The position numbers were made by a program, and so were the translations under genes. This document shows, piece by piece, positions 47,183 to 55,659 of a stretch of 64,000 nucleotides of DNA. Within the stretch, counting starts at the first letter, position 1; each line of letters begins with the position of its first letter. The notes beneath the pieces were generated by a model. That model was not told the DNA's origin, searched no databases, and saw only the letters and a list, made by a program, of their open reading frames with translations. This stretch comes from Dehalococcoidia bacterium (GTDB lineage Bacteria > Chloroflexota > Dehalococcoidia > Lucifugimonadales > UBA3495), in contig JAJDTP010000025.1 in assembly GCA_022827095.1 (NCBI GenBank), forward strand, positions 1 to 64,000. The letters are read 5' to 3'.

Positions 47183-47949
47183 TCAATCACCTCCTGTCGC
47201 GCCAAGCAAGGTTCGGTGTGGGGACAGCCGTTCCCGGTAGCTGGCGCCTTCGATGACGATCTGGCAGCTGGCGTTGGCCAGGCGGTCCAAAGCGCTGTTG
47301 CCGAGCATGGGGTCGTCGAAGAGGCTGAGCCATTCGTCCACGGCCCGGTTGCTGGTGATGATGAAACTGGACGCCCGATGGCGATTGAGGACCAGTTCGT
47401 AGAGATCTGCCGATTGCTGTGGGGTTAGCCGGTTCAGTCCCAGGTCGTCGAGGATGAGGAGGTCGGGAGACAGAAAGGACCGGAAGGTACGATCCACCGA
47501 GTTGTCGACCCGGGCTTGGGCCATGGCCTTGAAGAATCGTCGGCGTGGATGAAGCGGACGGTGTGTCCGGCGCGGATGGCGGAGTAGCCCAGGGCCTGAG
47601 CGAGAAAGCTCAGGCCCACGCCGGCGGGTCCGACCAGCAGAACGTGCTCGTGCTTGTCCAGAAACTCCAACGAGAAGACAGCGTCCAGCAGCCGGCGGTC
47701 CAGGGTAATTGACGCCGACCAGTCGAAGTCCTCCGGCCGACAGGTCTCCTCGAAACCCGCGCCACTGAGCCGGAGTTCGATGCGGCGTTGAGCACGACGG
47801 TTCACCTCGTCGCTGCGGATGATCTCCAGGAATGATGCGTAGTCCAACTGTTCACGTCGGGCCAGGGCGATGCGCTCGGGCGGCGTGGCAGCCATTGGCC
47901 CCAGCTGCAGGCGCTTGAGCAGTGGTGTGAGTTCAGTGATGCGGGTCAT
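47183..47949 (-). pseudogene. istB: IS21-type IstB ATPase, frameshift and lost Walker Lys
   Basis: ATG 47949 behind GGAGGTCGATC and overlapping the istA stop. MTRITELTPLLKRLQLGPM, FLEIIRSDEVNRRAQRRIE, then LLVGPAGVGLSFLAQALGY, where the Walker A Lys is replaced by Leu. A base is missing near 47540 between FIHADD and FKAMAQARVDNSVDR; the rest contains DLLILDDLGLNRL (Walker B) and FIITSNRAVDEWLSLF. Two independent lesions indicate an inactive copy. Confidence 0.88.
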
Positions 47950-48240
47950 GATCGACCTCCGGCAGCCAGGGCGAAGACGGAGCCGGGACGGGCGAAACGG
48001 CCGGCTGGCATTGGCTTTGGAAGCTGGGGCATGGCCTCCTGTTCCAAAGCCGGCACCAGGATGCGTTCCACCCGGTTCACGTCGATGAGGTCTACAGCCA
48101 GGGCACGCTGGCAAGCGGCATCGAGACGCTGGGGTGTGTAGCGTTCGCCCAGCCTGACCAGCTTGTGCCCCTGCCTGATCTTCGACCTCGGACCGATTAT
48201 CTCGGTCGTCGTTGACAATTGTGGAACCGGTTCTGTTAGA
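47946..48240 (-). pseudogene. istA: IS21-type IstA, C-terminal fragment
   Basis: Reads GHKLVRLGERYTPQRLDAAC, VDLIDVNRVERILVPALEQE and a proline-rich end, stopping at TGA 47946-47948 overlapped with istB. Only the last 80 or so residues of IstA remain; sequence upstream of about 48200 is unrelated. Confidence 0.8.
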
Positions 48241-48486
48241 TAGACTGGCAGTGGAACATCATTGAAATGGCGGTTAGTCGAGGTTAGCCTGATTGCAGAG
48301 GAATATTCGGGAATCGCTACTCTCCCATCAGCCTGCCAATTACTCAACCATCAATTCAAAGCTGTTGGTTTACCAGCCCGAGACTACCAGGGAGAGGCCA
48401 CAGCCCGATTCGTGCCCCGCCCACCGCCGATAACCACCACCATTCCTTGCGGCGGCAGGTGTTTGGCCAAGACAGGAGGGCCGTAC

Positions 48487-49623
48487 ATGAGCACCTTGAA
48501 GGACAAATGCGCCATCGTTGGCGTGGGAGAGACGGTCTACAACCGGGACTCCGGCCGGACCGAGTTGAACATGGCAGTGGAGGCGGCCAACCGCGCCATC
48601 GCCGACGCGGGTCTTGTTCCCCAGGATATTGACGGCATCGTGAAGTTCACCGCTGATTCCACACCCCAAGGGGAATTGGCCGCCTGCCTGGGTATTCCCT
48701 ACCTGCGGTACTACGGCGAATTGGGGCCGCTGGGCGGGGCCGCCTGCGGCCTGGTCATACAGTCGGCGATGGCCGTTGCTCAGGGCGTGGTCAACAACGT
48801 GCTGGTGTATCGTTCAGTCAACGGCCGCTCCGGGCAGCGCTACGGCTCCGGCACCGTCACCACCCGCCGGGGCCTGGGCAGTTCCGCATTCACCGAGCCT
48901 TACGGCCTGTTGGTGCCGGGGCAATCCAGCGCACTGCGGGCGCGTCGCCACATGCACGAGTTCGGCACCAAGATGGAGCATTTTGGCGCGGTGGCGGTGG
49001 CCTTCCGAAATAACGCCTGTCTCAATCCCAGGGCCATCATGCACGGGCGGCCCATCACCATGGAGGACTACCTGACCTCCAGAATGTTCTTCGACCCCCT
49101 GCACATACTGGACTGCGCGCTGGAGGCCGACGGGGCCAACGCTTTCGTCATCACCTCGGCGGAAAGGGCGGCGAACCTGAAACAGCCGCCGGTGTACATC
49201 ACCAGCGCTGCCCAGACCCTGCTGGCCGGTATGAACGGGCACGGGCGTTCCTGGGACGAAAGCGGCGGTGCCCTGCTGGCGCCCGAGTTGTTCGGTGAGG
49301 CCGGGGTCACTCCTCAGGACATTGACGTGGTCGGCTTCTACGACCACTTCAGCCCGGTGATTATCACCAAGCTGGAGGACTACGGTTTCTGCCAGCGCGG
49401 CGAGGGCGGGCCCTTCGTCGAGGGAGGCAGGATTGAAGTGGGCGGTGAACTGCCGGTCAACACTTCCGGCGGGCATCTATCCGAGGCCTACCTTCAGGGC
49501 ATGAATCAGATCATCGAAGTGGTGCGTCAGTTGCGGGGACAGTCGCCGGCCCAGGTAGAGGGCGCGGAGTTGGGCCTGGTTGACAGTGGCGACGGCTCGG
49601 GCGCCCTTATACTGAGGAGGTGA
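48487..49623 (+). CDS. Thiolase-fold acyltransferase (SCP2-thiolase/lipid-transfer type)
   Basis: 378 residues from ATG 48487, which has AGGAGG seven bases upstream; the frame is open further upstream but without conserved sequence. The thiolase fold starts MSTLKDKCAIVGVGETVY. The active-site Cys lies in LGGAACGLVIQSAM, and the C-terminal NTSGGHLSEAYLQGMNQI contributes the catalytic His. Such proteins paired with a DUF35 protein act in acyl-CoA chemistry, for example sterol or fatty acid side-chain degradation or aldol cleavage of beta-hydroxyacyl-CoA (family knowledge). The DUF35 gene follows six bases later. Substrate unknown. Confidence 0.92.
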   Translation: MSTLKDKCAIVGVGETVYNRDSGRTELNMAVEAANRAIADAGLVPQDIDGIVKFTADSTPQGELAACLGIPYLRYYGELGPLGGAACGLVIQSAMAVAQGVVNNVLVYRSVNGRSGQRYGSGTVTTRRGLGSSAFTEPYGLLVPGQSSALRARRHMHEFGTKMEHFGAVAVAFRNNACLNPRAIMHGRPITMEDYLTSRMFFDPLHILDCALEADGANAFVITSAERAANLKQPPVYITSAAQTLLAGMNGHGRSWDESGGALLAPELFGEAGVTPQDIDVVGFYDHFSPVIITKLEDYGFCQRGEGGPFVEGGRIEVGGELPVNTSGGHLSEAYLQGMNQIIEVVRQLRGQSPAQVEGAELGLVDSGDGSGALILRR

Positions 49624-49629
49624 GGCACT

Positions 49630-50043
49630 GTGACTACCGCTAATTTTCCCCTGCCGGTGCCCAACCTGGACAACCAGGAATTCTGGGACCAGTGCCGGCA
49701 GCACCGGCTGGTGCTGCGGCGTTGCCTGGACTGCCGTTCCTTCCACCATCCGCCAAGGCCCAACTGCCCGGAGTGCGCTTCGTCCAACCTGGAGTGGGTG
49801 GAGTCGCCGGGGAAGGGCAAGGTCTACACCTACGTCATAACCCGCCAGCCGGTGAACCCGGCCTTCCGGGAGCGTCTCCCCTGGGGCGTGGTGGAAGTTG
49901 AGCTGGAGGAGGGGGTCCACGTTATCAGCAATCTGGTGGAGTGTGACGCGGACGACATCGAGATCGGCATGGAAGTGGAGGTGGTCTTTGAGGCGGTCAA
50001 CGACGAGATAACCCTGCCCAAGTTCAGGAGAGTCGGACAGTAA
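49630..50043 (+). CDS. DUF35 zinc-ribbon/OB-fold acyl-CoA-associated protein
   Basis: 137 residues from GTG 49630, preceded by GAGGTGAGG. The rubredoxin-like zinc ribbon is in RCLDCRSFHHPPRPNCPEC (two Cys-x2-Cys knuckles), followed by an OB-fold (GKVYTYVITRQPVNPAF, VIEVELEEGV-like strands, IGMEVEVVFE). DUF35 proteins form obligate complexes with thiolase-like partners and may gate CoA or substrate. The tight spacing with the thiolase gene marks one operon. Confidence 0.92.
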   Translation: MTTANFPLPVPNLDNQEFWDQCRQHRLVLRRCLDCRSFHHPPRPNCPECASSNLEWVESPGKGKVYTYVITRQPVNPAFRERLPWGVVEVELEEGVHVISNLVECDADDIEIGMEVEVVFEAVNDEITLPKFRRVGQ

Positions 50044-50161
50044 CCATATCCCCGTAACGAACGCGTTTCCAGTGCAAAAAGCCGAGAACCCGACGGCAGG
50101 ACCACCCAGCGTCAGATGTCCTGACATCAAGACCGATGTCGGAGCGACTTCTTCACCCGGA

Positions 50162-50560
50162 CTACCCGTCCGTACCCTCGATCACTACCGTAAGTTTCCC
50201 ATCCAACTCTTTGCCTGCTTGCGTGCATACGGCGCCATCCTGATCGCATGGACGGTCACCTATGATGGTTACCGCGAGGTCCCTGCGTGACCCCGGTTTG
50301 ATGGCTATATCCCCAAGGCCGTTTCTCCCGTCAACGCGCTTGGCGCTGGTGACCGCGCCGCCTGACACCCTGAAAGAATGGTCCCCGAATGTCTTGTAGC
50401 TGATGCTGATCGGTTCGCTGAGGCTGATCCGCATTTTGAAGGGAGAGGCGCTGCCAGTGTGGGTCCGTGGCGGATCAAGGAATGTGACGTTGAGCGGCGC
50501 TTCAGCGATGGGCGTTGCCGTCGGCTCCCGTCCGCTGTCCCCCGGTGTGGATGGCGACAA
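50162..50560 (-). pseudogene. Fragment of a surface protein domain
   Basis: 132 residues containing PLNVTFLDPPRTHTGSASPF, KMRISLSEPISISYKTFGDH, VTSAKRVDGRNGLGDIAI and CDQDGAVCTQAGKELDG. This is the beta-sandwich repeat found near the C-terminus of many large extracellular proteins of marine bacteria (pattern F..PS.HDG...F.FRI.FSE...ISYKTL.DH). Upstream (50560-50700, neighbouring frame) is a Pro/Thr/Glu-rich linker, TPEPELTPVH. No signal peptide or start of a full protein is present, so this is the tail of a broken gene. Confidence 0.6.
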
Positions 50561-50703
50561 AGATACCGGCGCGGTGGACGGGAGTTAGTTCCGGCTCGGG
50601 AGTTGGCGCCGCCTCCCGAGCGGTATAGCTGTTTTCCGATGCCGGTTCAGAGGTCTGCCCAATTTCACTGGGCACTTTGGGTTGAACCGGGCTTGATGTT
50701 GTA

Positions 50704-50731
50704 CGAGCATCCCCGCCTGTGCGGGGCTTGC
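50704..50731 (+). repeat. Solitary CRISPR-repeat-like hairpin
   Basis: Core GCATCCCCGCCTGTGCGGGGC: CCCCGC pairs with GCGGGG. It resembles type I-E repeats in form but has no partner 61 bases on either side and is more distant from the 53082 units than the 1470 copy. It could also be a transcription-stop hairpin beside the surface-protein remnant. Confidence 0.25.
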
Positions 50732-50795
50732 TCCTCTTGAGACTCCTCTGGAGGTTCCTGTACAGCCTCCGCTCGATATCCGGACTGCGCAGGCG

Positions 50796-51419
50796 TTGGA
50801 GTTGCGTCGCGTCCGTGACGAGCATGCTAGGCTCATCGCTTCGATCCCTACGCCTACTCCCATCCCAACCATCGCCGCCGCTGAGATCGCCAGCCGTTAT
50901 CTTCTGGATGGCGAAGTTCCCGACCCGTTGCCGGGTCTCGCGGCTGACCCTGCGCTCGGCGTCTGGTGGTACCGCGCCTCCGCGGGTGATTGGACTCCGT
51001 CTCGGATGCGGGAGGCCAACCCTTACGCTCCGCTGTTCGATACCGACGGTCTGGCGCCGCAGCACGCCAACTTCGCCAACGGCGGTTTGCAGGAGACGAT
51101 CTCTCAGTTGCTTGCCGATGAGCTGGTAAAGATCGACCCTGAGTTCGAGTACACCGTTACTCGTCTGGTACTCCCGATGCGCGATCGTCTCGGCTGGGAG
51201 TTCGTGTCGCCGGATCTTCCGGTTGTACGACTCTGGACGTCGTTTACCTACATCGGTCCGCAGGACGTGGTTCCTGTGGAGTACCGCATGGGCGGCGTGT
51301 TGGCCTTCGGGGTCGCCGAGCACCGGGATCCCGCTACTGGGGACGTGCTCTATCAGTATCCGGTGGTGTCGCACTGGATCGGGCCGGTGCTCTTGGAAAA
51401 TGCCGGGCCGGCCTCGTAA
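50796..51419 (+). CDS. Hypothetical protein of about 207 residues
   Basis: Listed from TTG 50796, but the same frame is open back to about 50693 with coherent sequence (LAPLETPLEVPVQPPLDIRT), so the true start is unclear and may be upstream or lost. Content is well balanced: AAAEIASRYLLDGEVPDPLP, GVWWYRASAGDWTPSRMREA, then a second half with LVLPMRDRLGWEFVSPDLPV and PVEYRMGGVLAFGVAEHRDP. No family recognised. It opens the accessory region and may be a phage or plasmid-type gene. Confidence 0.5.
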   Translation: MELRRVRDEHARLIASIPTPTPIPTIAAAEIASRYLLDGEVPDPLPGLAADPALGVWWYRASAGDWTPSRMREANPYAPLFDTDGLAPQHANFANGGLQETISQLLADELVKIDPEFEYTVTRLVLPMRDRLGWEFVSPDLPVVRLWTSFTYIGPQDVVPVEYRMGGVLAFGVAEHRDPATGDVLYQYPVVSHWIGPVLLENAGPAS

Positions 51420-51764
51420 CTGGAGTGGCTACATTTGCTCGAATCCCGCGCGTAGAAGGCCTTTCCTATCTCTGTCTGCATACCGCTTCTTGGCCTTCCT
51501 TCGCTCTCAGCGCGCTTCTTCGCGTCCCCACTTTTGGCCGTCGGTATGACCGCCCTCCGCTGGCGCCGTTTGTTTCAACCTGCCGCCCGTTGGCAGGCCG
51601 GCTGCATCTTGCGGTCTCCCATTGGATTGGTCCAGTGTCATTGGCTTCAATCCTCAGCTCGCTCAGTCGCTCGCTGCTATCCTCGCCGAGGCCCATCTCT
51701 TGTGTTCGGCTGCCGTCGGTGTCCGTTCTTTTCGGTGCCTGTTTTGGGTACTCAGATCCCTGCA
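51420..51764. other. Intergenic stretch
   Basis: T- and C-rich on the plus strand. Frames lack conserved sequence. It separates convergent hypothetical genes, and nothing was identified in it. Confidence 0.35.
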
Positions 51765-51959
51765 TCAGCCGAGCAGAGTGTGTCTTGCTTTGTACTCGGC
51801 TTTACATTTGGCTTCTTCTTTGGTCAGCGCTTCTCCCCTGAACGACGCCCCTGTGAACAGTCTTCCGTTTTGGTCCTCCCGGTCTGGCAGCGACGCTGTC
51901 CACTCCCAGTAACTTCCGTCATGGGCAGGTACTACGCTTAGCTCCCACAAGTCGAACAT
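51765..51959 (-). CDS. Small hypothetical protein
   Basis: 64 residues, MFDLWELSVVPAHDGSYWEW then TASLPDREDQNGRLFTGASF and a basic helix (KEEAKCKAEYKARH). Looks like a single compact domain. Its ATG follows directly on the TAG of the upstream small gene in the same frame, so the two might be one protein with an amber codon. No family known. Confidence 0.5.
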   Translation of the reverse strand: MFDLWELSVVPAHDGSYWEWTASLPDREDQNGRLFTGASFRGEALTKEEAKCKAEYKARHTLLG

Positions 51960-52160
51960 CTATGCCTCTGGCCGCCCTGTCGGTAATGGAGCGCTCAATG
52001 AGTTTCCCGCCTTTTCTCGGTTGTCTGCTGTCGTGGGATTCCTGGGTGGTTGCCACGGTTTGCGTTTGCCAGACGGTGTCCGTGGTTTGGCCTGTCCGAC
52101 GCCTCTTCCTTCTATGAAGGTGGCGTTGCTCTTTGGTTTTTCGTTGTTCCTGTCTGCCAT
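51960..52160 (-). CDS. Small basic hypothetical protein
   Basis: 66 residues from ATG 52160 (MADRNNEKPKSNATFIEGRG), preceded by GGGGAG; overlaps the end of the membrane-protein gene by a few bases. Rich in Pro, Lys and Arg (KPRTPSGKRKPWQPPRNPTT), probably unstructured. Ends in TAG immediately before the ATG of the next small gene in the same frame. Confidence 0.45.
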   Translation of the reverse strand: MADRNNEKPKSNATFIEGRGVGQAKPRTPSGKRKPWQPPRNPTTADNREKAGNSLSAPLPTGRPEA

Positions 52161-52164
52161 GGCG

Positions 52165-52911
52165 TCAAGACTCCCCTTTGATGTGTGGTGTCCTTCGGTA
52201 CCAGCCCGCGGTTGTTTGGGGATCCGAGGCATTTGAGACCCAGGCGGACGTCACGACCGCGTCAATCTCCTGCGGAATTAGGCAGTCGTGCGTCATTTGC
52301 TCTGTTTCGCCGGGCTCGATGCTGATCGCGTGGCTGGTTACATCTGTTTCCAGCTGGTGCCACGGGAACTCAGTCTCTTGGTTCCTGTCTTGCCGCTCGG
52401 TGAATTCCTGTCGCATCCCGTCCTCGGTTTCGTCGTCGTAGTTGGAAAGCGCGTGCACTGCCCAATGGATCTCGTTGACAGTGCAGAGACCTGAGCCAGT
52501 ATTCGTCGCTTCGAGCGTGACGATGATGGCGTCGTATTGTCCGCTTACCTCGATCCGAGCTACGTGCAGACGCATGGTCAGGTGGGGGATGTGCTCCCGG
52601 CCTCTGCGATAATTGCGCTCTGCGACGTACAGGGTTACGAGGAACGCTGAAGCGGTTCCCGCTGTTCCTATAACCATGCCCAACCGACCGGTGTCAATAG
52701 CTGCTATACCGGCGGGTGGGGTCTTCCCCGACCACGAGTACGCGTTTTGCATGATTGCAACGGCTGCTACGCCTGTAAGGCATATGGCGAACAGTCCGAG
52801 TACGGTCTTCGGTATCCAGCTGTTGGCGACCGCTCGGAAAGCTGCTCTGATCTCGTTATCCATGCGCTGCGCTCGACTTTGCTCGGTGTGCCGTGATCTT
52901 GGCGGTGGCAT
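52165..52911 (-). CDS. Hypothetical membrane protein, two transmembrane segments
   Basis: 248 residues, or 232 if started at Met17. Two membrane helices: KTVLGLFAICLTGVAAVAIM (about 35-55) and MVIGTAGTASAFLVTLYVAE (about 79-98). A cytoplasmic or periplasmic domain of about 140 residues follows, with HLTMRLHVARIEVSGQYDAI and LEATNTGSGLCTVNEIHWAV, a beta-sandwich-like pattern. This architecture of two N-terminal helices and a soluble domain recurs in small defence effectors, but no family was identified. It shares strand and spacing with the two small genes downstream. Confidence 0.6.
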   Translation of the reverse strand: MPPPRSRHTEQSRAQRMDNEIRAAFRAVANSWIPKTVLGLFAICLTGVAAVAIMQNAYSWSGKTPPAGIAAIDTGRLGMVIGTAGTASAFLVTLYVAERNYRRGREHIPHLTMRLHVARIEVSGQYDAIIVTLEATNTGSGLCTVNEIHWAVHALSNYDDETEDGMRQEFTERQDRNQETEFPWHQLETDVTSHAISIEPGETEQMTHDCLIPQEIDAVVTSAWVSNASDPQTTAGWYRRTPHIKGES

Positions 52912-53721
52912 GTAATGAGTGTCCTCCGTGGCCGGTGGTGGCCCATGTTATAGCCGCTGGCTCTCGTGCGCACGTGGTTCGCCGCGTCCGTTGCCGCTCG
53001 CCTCGCGACGCTGCTTCCTTCAGCCGCTCGCTCTCGCCGGTCCACGGATCGCAGAGCGACCTGTCTGATCTGGTGCTCGCCCGCAAATCCCCGTACCCAC
53101 GGGGGAACCAGTACATGCGTGCCGTCTGGATCGATCCGGGCCGGGACATCCCCGTACCTGCGGGGAGCCCACCACGACCACTGGGCAGGTAACCCGCGTT
53201 CATCCGCTATCCCCGAGCGTGCGGCGTTTAACGGGCACTGCCAGCCTTCGTCGTTGCGGTAGCGGCATTGGACCTTCGGCTTCTCGAGGGTTGCCGGCAT
53301 GATGAGTTTGCTCCTCTCGTTGGTTACATTCAGCTTTGCGGAACACGCGTCAGCCATACGGGGAGGCCCTCGGATGCTCTGGCGGGAATGGTGGTATTGC
53401 CCATCGGAGGTGTTGGAGCCTGCTCCGGGCCTCCAGGTGCGGAAATTTGGGGCGTCCTCCCTCCTATGTGACTGCCACGTTCACCTGGTGGAGTTCCATC
53501 GGTCGCACGCTCGGGGCCCGATAACCCCGCCATGGGATTTCCTTCTCCTGGAAGTTGGAAGTACAGACAGCAGTCTTTCGGCCGCGATGTTGCCCTGCTT
53601 GAGGTATTTCAGTACCATCTGCGAGCCGAGAAGCCATGCTACCAGCAAGCGCGAGGCTCCCACATTTGTAGAGAGATCTTCGCAGTGGTGAGGCGATGAC
53701 GCCACAAATCGGAGGTGGTGC
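52912..53721. other. Non-coding stretch holding a degenerate CRISPR mini-array
   Basis: Holds the repeats at 53082-53231. On the minus strand a frame from ATG 53300 (MPATLEKPKVQCRYRNDEGW) has a good GAGAGGAG site upstream but runs through the repeat array and then loses coding character, so at most a truncated peptide is made. A GGAGG site at 53711-53715 serves the gene at 53722. Confidence 0.45.
53082..53231 (+). CRISPR. Degenerate type I-E-like CRISPR mini-array, three repeats, two spacers
   Basis: Three 28-base units begin at 53082, 53143 and 53204, exactly 61 bases apart, the usual 28+33 period of type I-E arrays. Cores: ATCCCCGTACCCACGGGGGA, ATCCCCGTACCTGCGGGGAG and the degenerate TATCCCCGAGCGTGCGGCGT. 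Spacers would be 53110-53142 and 53171-53203. Units 1 and 2 agree at about 20 of 28 positions and both keep the CCCCG/CGGGG stem; unit 3 is poor, as terminal repeats often are. No cas gene is present in the window. The low repeat identity argues for a decayed array or a chance hairpin pair; exact spacing argues for a real relic. Confidence 0.5.
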
Positions 53722-54765
53722 ATGACTACGTTGCTATCCCGAGTGGTTCCGAAGTTCACTTCAAGGTTGGAGGACGTTGCGGTCGAATCGCTGGGACACA
53801 TTTTGACTGAGTCGGAGGCAGCCAAGGGAGCACTGCGACAGATGCTGGCCTTCGGGGGCGTTGAGGTTGGGCCGTTGGGTAAAGTCAGGACCCAAGCCAG
53901 TGGGGAAAGAGGTGAGCGCCCCGACTTATCGGTGGAAGACGCGCACGGTGCAGAGCGTGTGTTGATAGAAGCGAAGTTCTGGGCCGAGCTCACGCACAAC
54001 CAGCCGGTCAGCTACTTGGACCGTTTGAATGGGCAGGAGCCCTCGGCGTTGCTGTTCGTCGTTCCGATGTTGCGCATGGAGACGCTGTGGCCGGCGGTGT
54101 GCCGGTTGTCTCGCAAGGCTGACTACGGCGTGTCGCCGGAACTGGACGAAGGAGACCTGAGGAGCGCGGTGGTCGGTGGGAATAGTTGTCGTTTGATGCT
54201 CACCAGTTGGGCTGCGCTTCTCAATGCGATGTCTGCTCAGTCGAGCGGGCATCCCGCGGTACTGGCGGACATTGAACAGTTGCGCGGGTTGACTGAACAG
54301 ATGGACTCCGAGGCCTTTTTGCCGCTGCGGCCCGAGGAGTTTGCGCCTTCGTTCGCACGCCGGATGCGGCAATTGCCAGGCCTGATTGATGACGCCACCG
54401 AACGCGTTCGGGAGTTGGGTTGGGTGAGCACTGAGCGCCTGGCGCGGACACCGTGGCAGCAGGGCTACGGGCGCTACATTCAGCTTGCTGGTGTGTACGC
54501 CAAGTTTGACATCAACTTTGATTATTGGGCCGAGCGCGGTGACACTCCACTGTGGCTATGGCTCTACAACACCAACGACCTTGACGAGGAAGCCATAGGG
54601 AGCAGACTTGCGACCTACGCTGTGGAGAAAACGGGATCTGAGCTCAGCGACGATTGGGTGTTGCCTGTGATTCTCCCGACGGGCGTGGAGTACGAAACGG
54701 TGTTGGGCACCGTGGTGGATACCCTAATCGATGTAGGCAAGGCGATCAACCCGGACGGTCCGTGA
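53722..54765 (+). CDS. PD-(D/E)XK nuclease-fold protein
   Basis: 347 residues, ATG 53722 behind CGGAGG. The nuclease core is RPDLSVED followed by VLIEAKFWAELT: Asp68, Glu83 and Lys85 make a PD-(D/E)XK site, with the NQPVSYLDRL helix next. The C-terminal half (residues 200-347) is helical then strand-rich (WLWLYNTNDLDEEAIGSRLA) and may be a sensing or partner-binding domain. Similar stand-alone nuclease-fold proteins are found in defence islands. It has no co-directional partner within 50 bases; substrate unknown. Confidence 0.75.
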   Translation: MTTLLSRVVPKFTSRLEDVAVESLGHILTESEAAKGALRQMLAFGGVEVGPLGKVRTQASGERGERPDLSVEDAHGAERVLIEAKFWAELTHNQPVSYLDRLNGQEPSALLFVVPMLRMETLWPAVCRLSRKADYGVSPELDEGDLRSAVVGGNSCRLMLTSWAALLNAMSAQSSGHPAVLADIEQLRGLTEQMDSEAFLPLRPEEFAPSFARRMRQLPGLIDDATERVRELGWVSTERLARTPWQQGYGRYIQLAGVYAKFDINFDYWAERGDTPLWLWLYNTNDLDEEAIGSRLATYAVEKTGSELSDDWVLPVILPTGVEYETVLGTVVDTLIDVGKAINPDGP

Positions 54766-54834
54766 TGCGTGGCTCCATTGTCGCTCGAGACGGGACGACA
54801 ACGGTGCTTCCAGGCTTCAACCTAGGGTGCTAAG

Positions 54835-54984
54835 AACGTCCTGACCTACCGTACGGCCTGGGGTTCGCCGGCCACCGCTAAGAACCAGTTGGACTACGCG
54901 TTCGCGTCGCGTGAGGTTCACCGGGATGTGAGAGCGTGGACGAGTGGAGATCCGCCTACCATTGCCGCATGGAGACAGGCTTGA
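54835..54984 (+). pseudogene. Tail of an endonuclease/exonuclease/phosphatase-family protein
   Basis: Fifty codons reading NVLTYRTAWGSPATAKNQLD then YAFASREVHRDVRAW to TGA 54982-54984. The NQLDY.FAS segment is the strand carrying the conserved Asp-x-x-x near the end of EEP-type nucleases. No upstream part of the gene is found. The membrane-protein gene starts inside it. Confidence 0.5.
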
Positions 54985-55487
54985 ATACCGAAAGAGACAT
55001 GGGGTCTCAGAGGCAGGACTACCCCCTCCAGCCGTTGCTGCTGCTGGGCATTGCTGTGGCGTTGGGAACGCCGACCATCGTGCTGGTGGCCTGGCAACTG
55101 CCTGACATCGTGGCTATTTACACGGACTGGCGTGTTTTTCTGCCGGATCTGGCCAGGTTCATGGATGCTGTTGCCCTTCCCTTCCTGTTGCTGTACGCGG
55201 CCTGGGCAATACTGGTGGGGACGCTCTGGAGTTGGATCAAAAACGGCGTCGAACCTTGGCAACTGGTGATGCTAGGCGGCAACGTTGGCGCGTTGCTATG
55301 CGCATTTTTGATTGCGGAAGAGAAATTGCCGATTGACGAAATGACCGTGTTGCTTTCTGTGGCCGCGGCAGTTCCGGTAATGGGAGCGGCATATCTGTGC
55401 AACAAAGGACATGAAAAGGCGGTCGCCGCCGGACGAACTTCCACCAACCCGAATGATCAGATGCCGGACTTGGATTGGTATGGATAG
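54969..55487 (+). CDS. Hypothetical membrane protein, four or five segments
   Basis: 172 residues from ATG 54969. Hydrophobic helices: PLLLLGIAVALGTPTIVLVA, AVALPFLLLYAAWAILVGTL, LVMLGGNVGALLCAFLIAEE and VLLSVAAAVPVMGAAYLC, with an acidic C-terminal tail (NDQMPDLDWYG). No family recognised. It lies between a nuclease-fold gene and the nucleotidyltransferase pair. A membrane effector role would fit the setting but is speculation. Confidence 0.55.
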   Translation: METGLNTERDMGSQRQDYPLQPLLLLGIAVALGTPTIVLVAWQLPDIVAIYTDWRVFLPDLARFMDAVALPFLLLYAAWAILVGTLWSWIKNGVEPWQLVMLGGNVGALLCAFLIAEEKLPIDEMTVLLSVAAAVPVMGAAYLCNKGHEKAVAAGRTSTNPNDQMPDLDWYG

Positions 55488-55659
55488 AATCTTGCACTAC
55501 TGACCCGCTCGGCGATGCCAACAAAAGGAATGGACCCGACTATGGTTAGCGTATCGAGTTCGGGTCGGCGCCGTGTCTCATGGGTGGCAGTTTGTTGGTC
55601 ATTCCGTGTCCGCCTTCGGTTGGGTGTGTCTTGATGGCAATTCACAAGGGCTGGCTGGG

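Noticed and set aside
50502-51374. 290-codon minus-strand frame
   Set aside because: Opposite the better-composed 50796 gene. Only its C-terminal linker (TPEPELTPVH) seems meaningful, as part of the surface-protein remnant.
52767-53300. Minus-strand gene beginning MPATLEKPKVQCRYRNDEGW
   Set aside because: Good ribosome-binding site and a plausible start, but the frame runs through the CRISPR-like units and loses coding character, so no complete protein can be supported.
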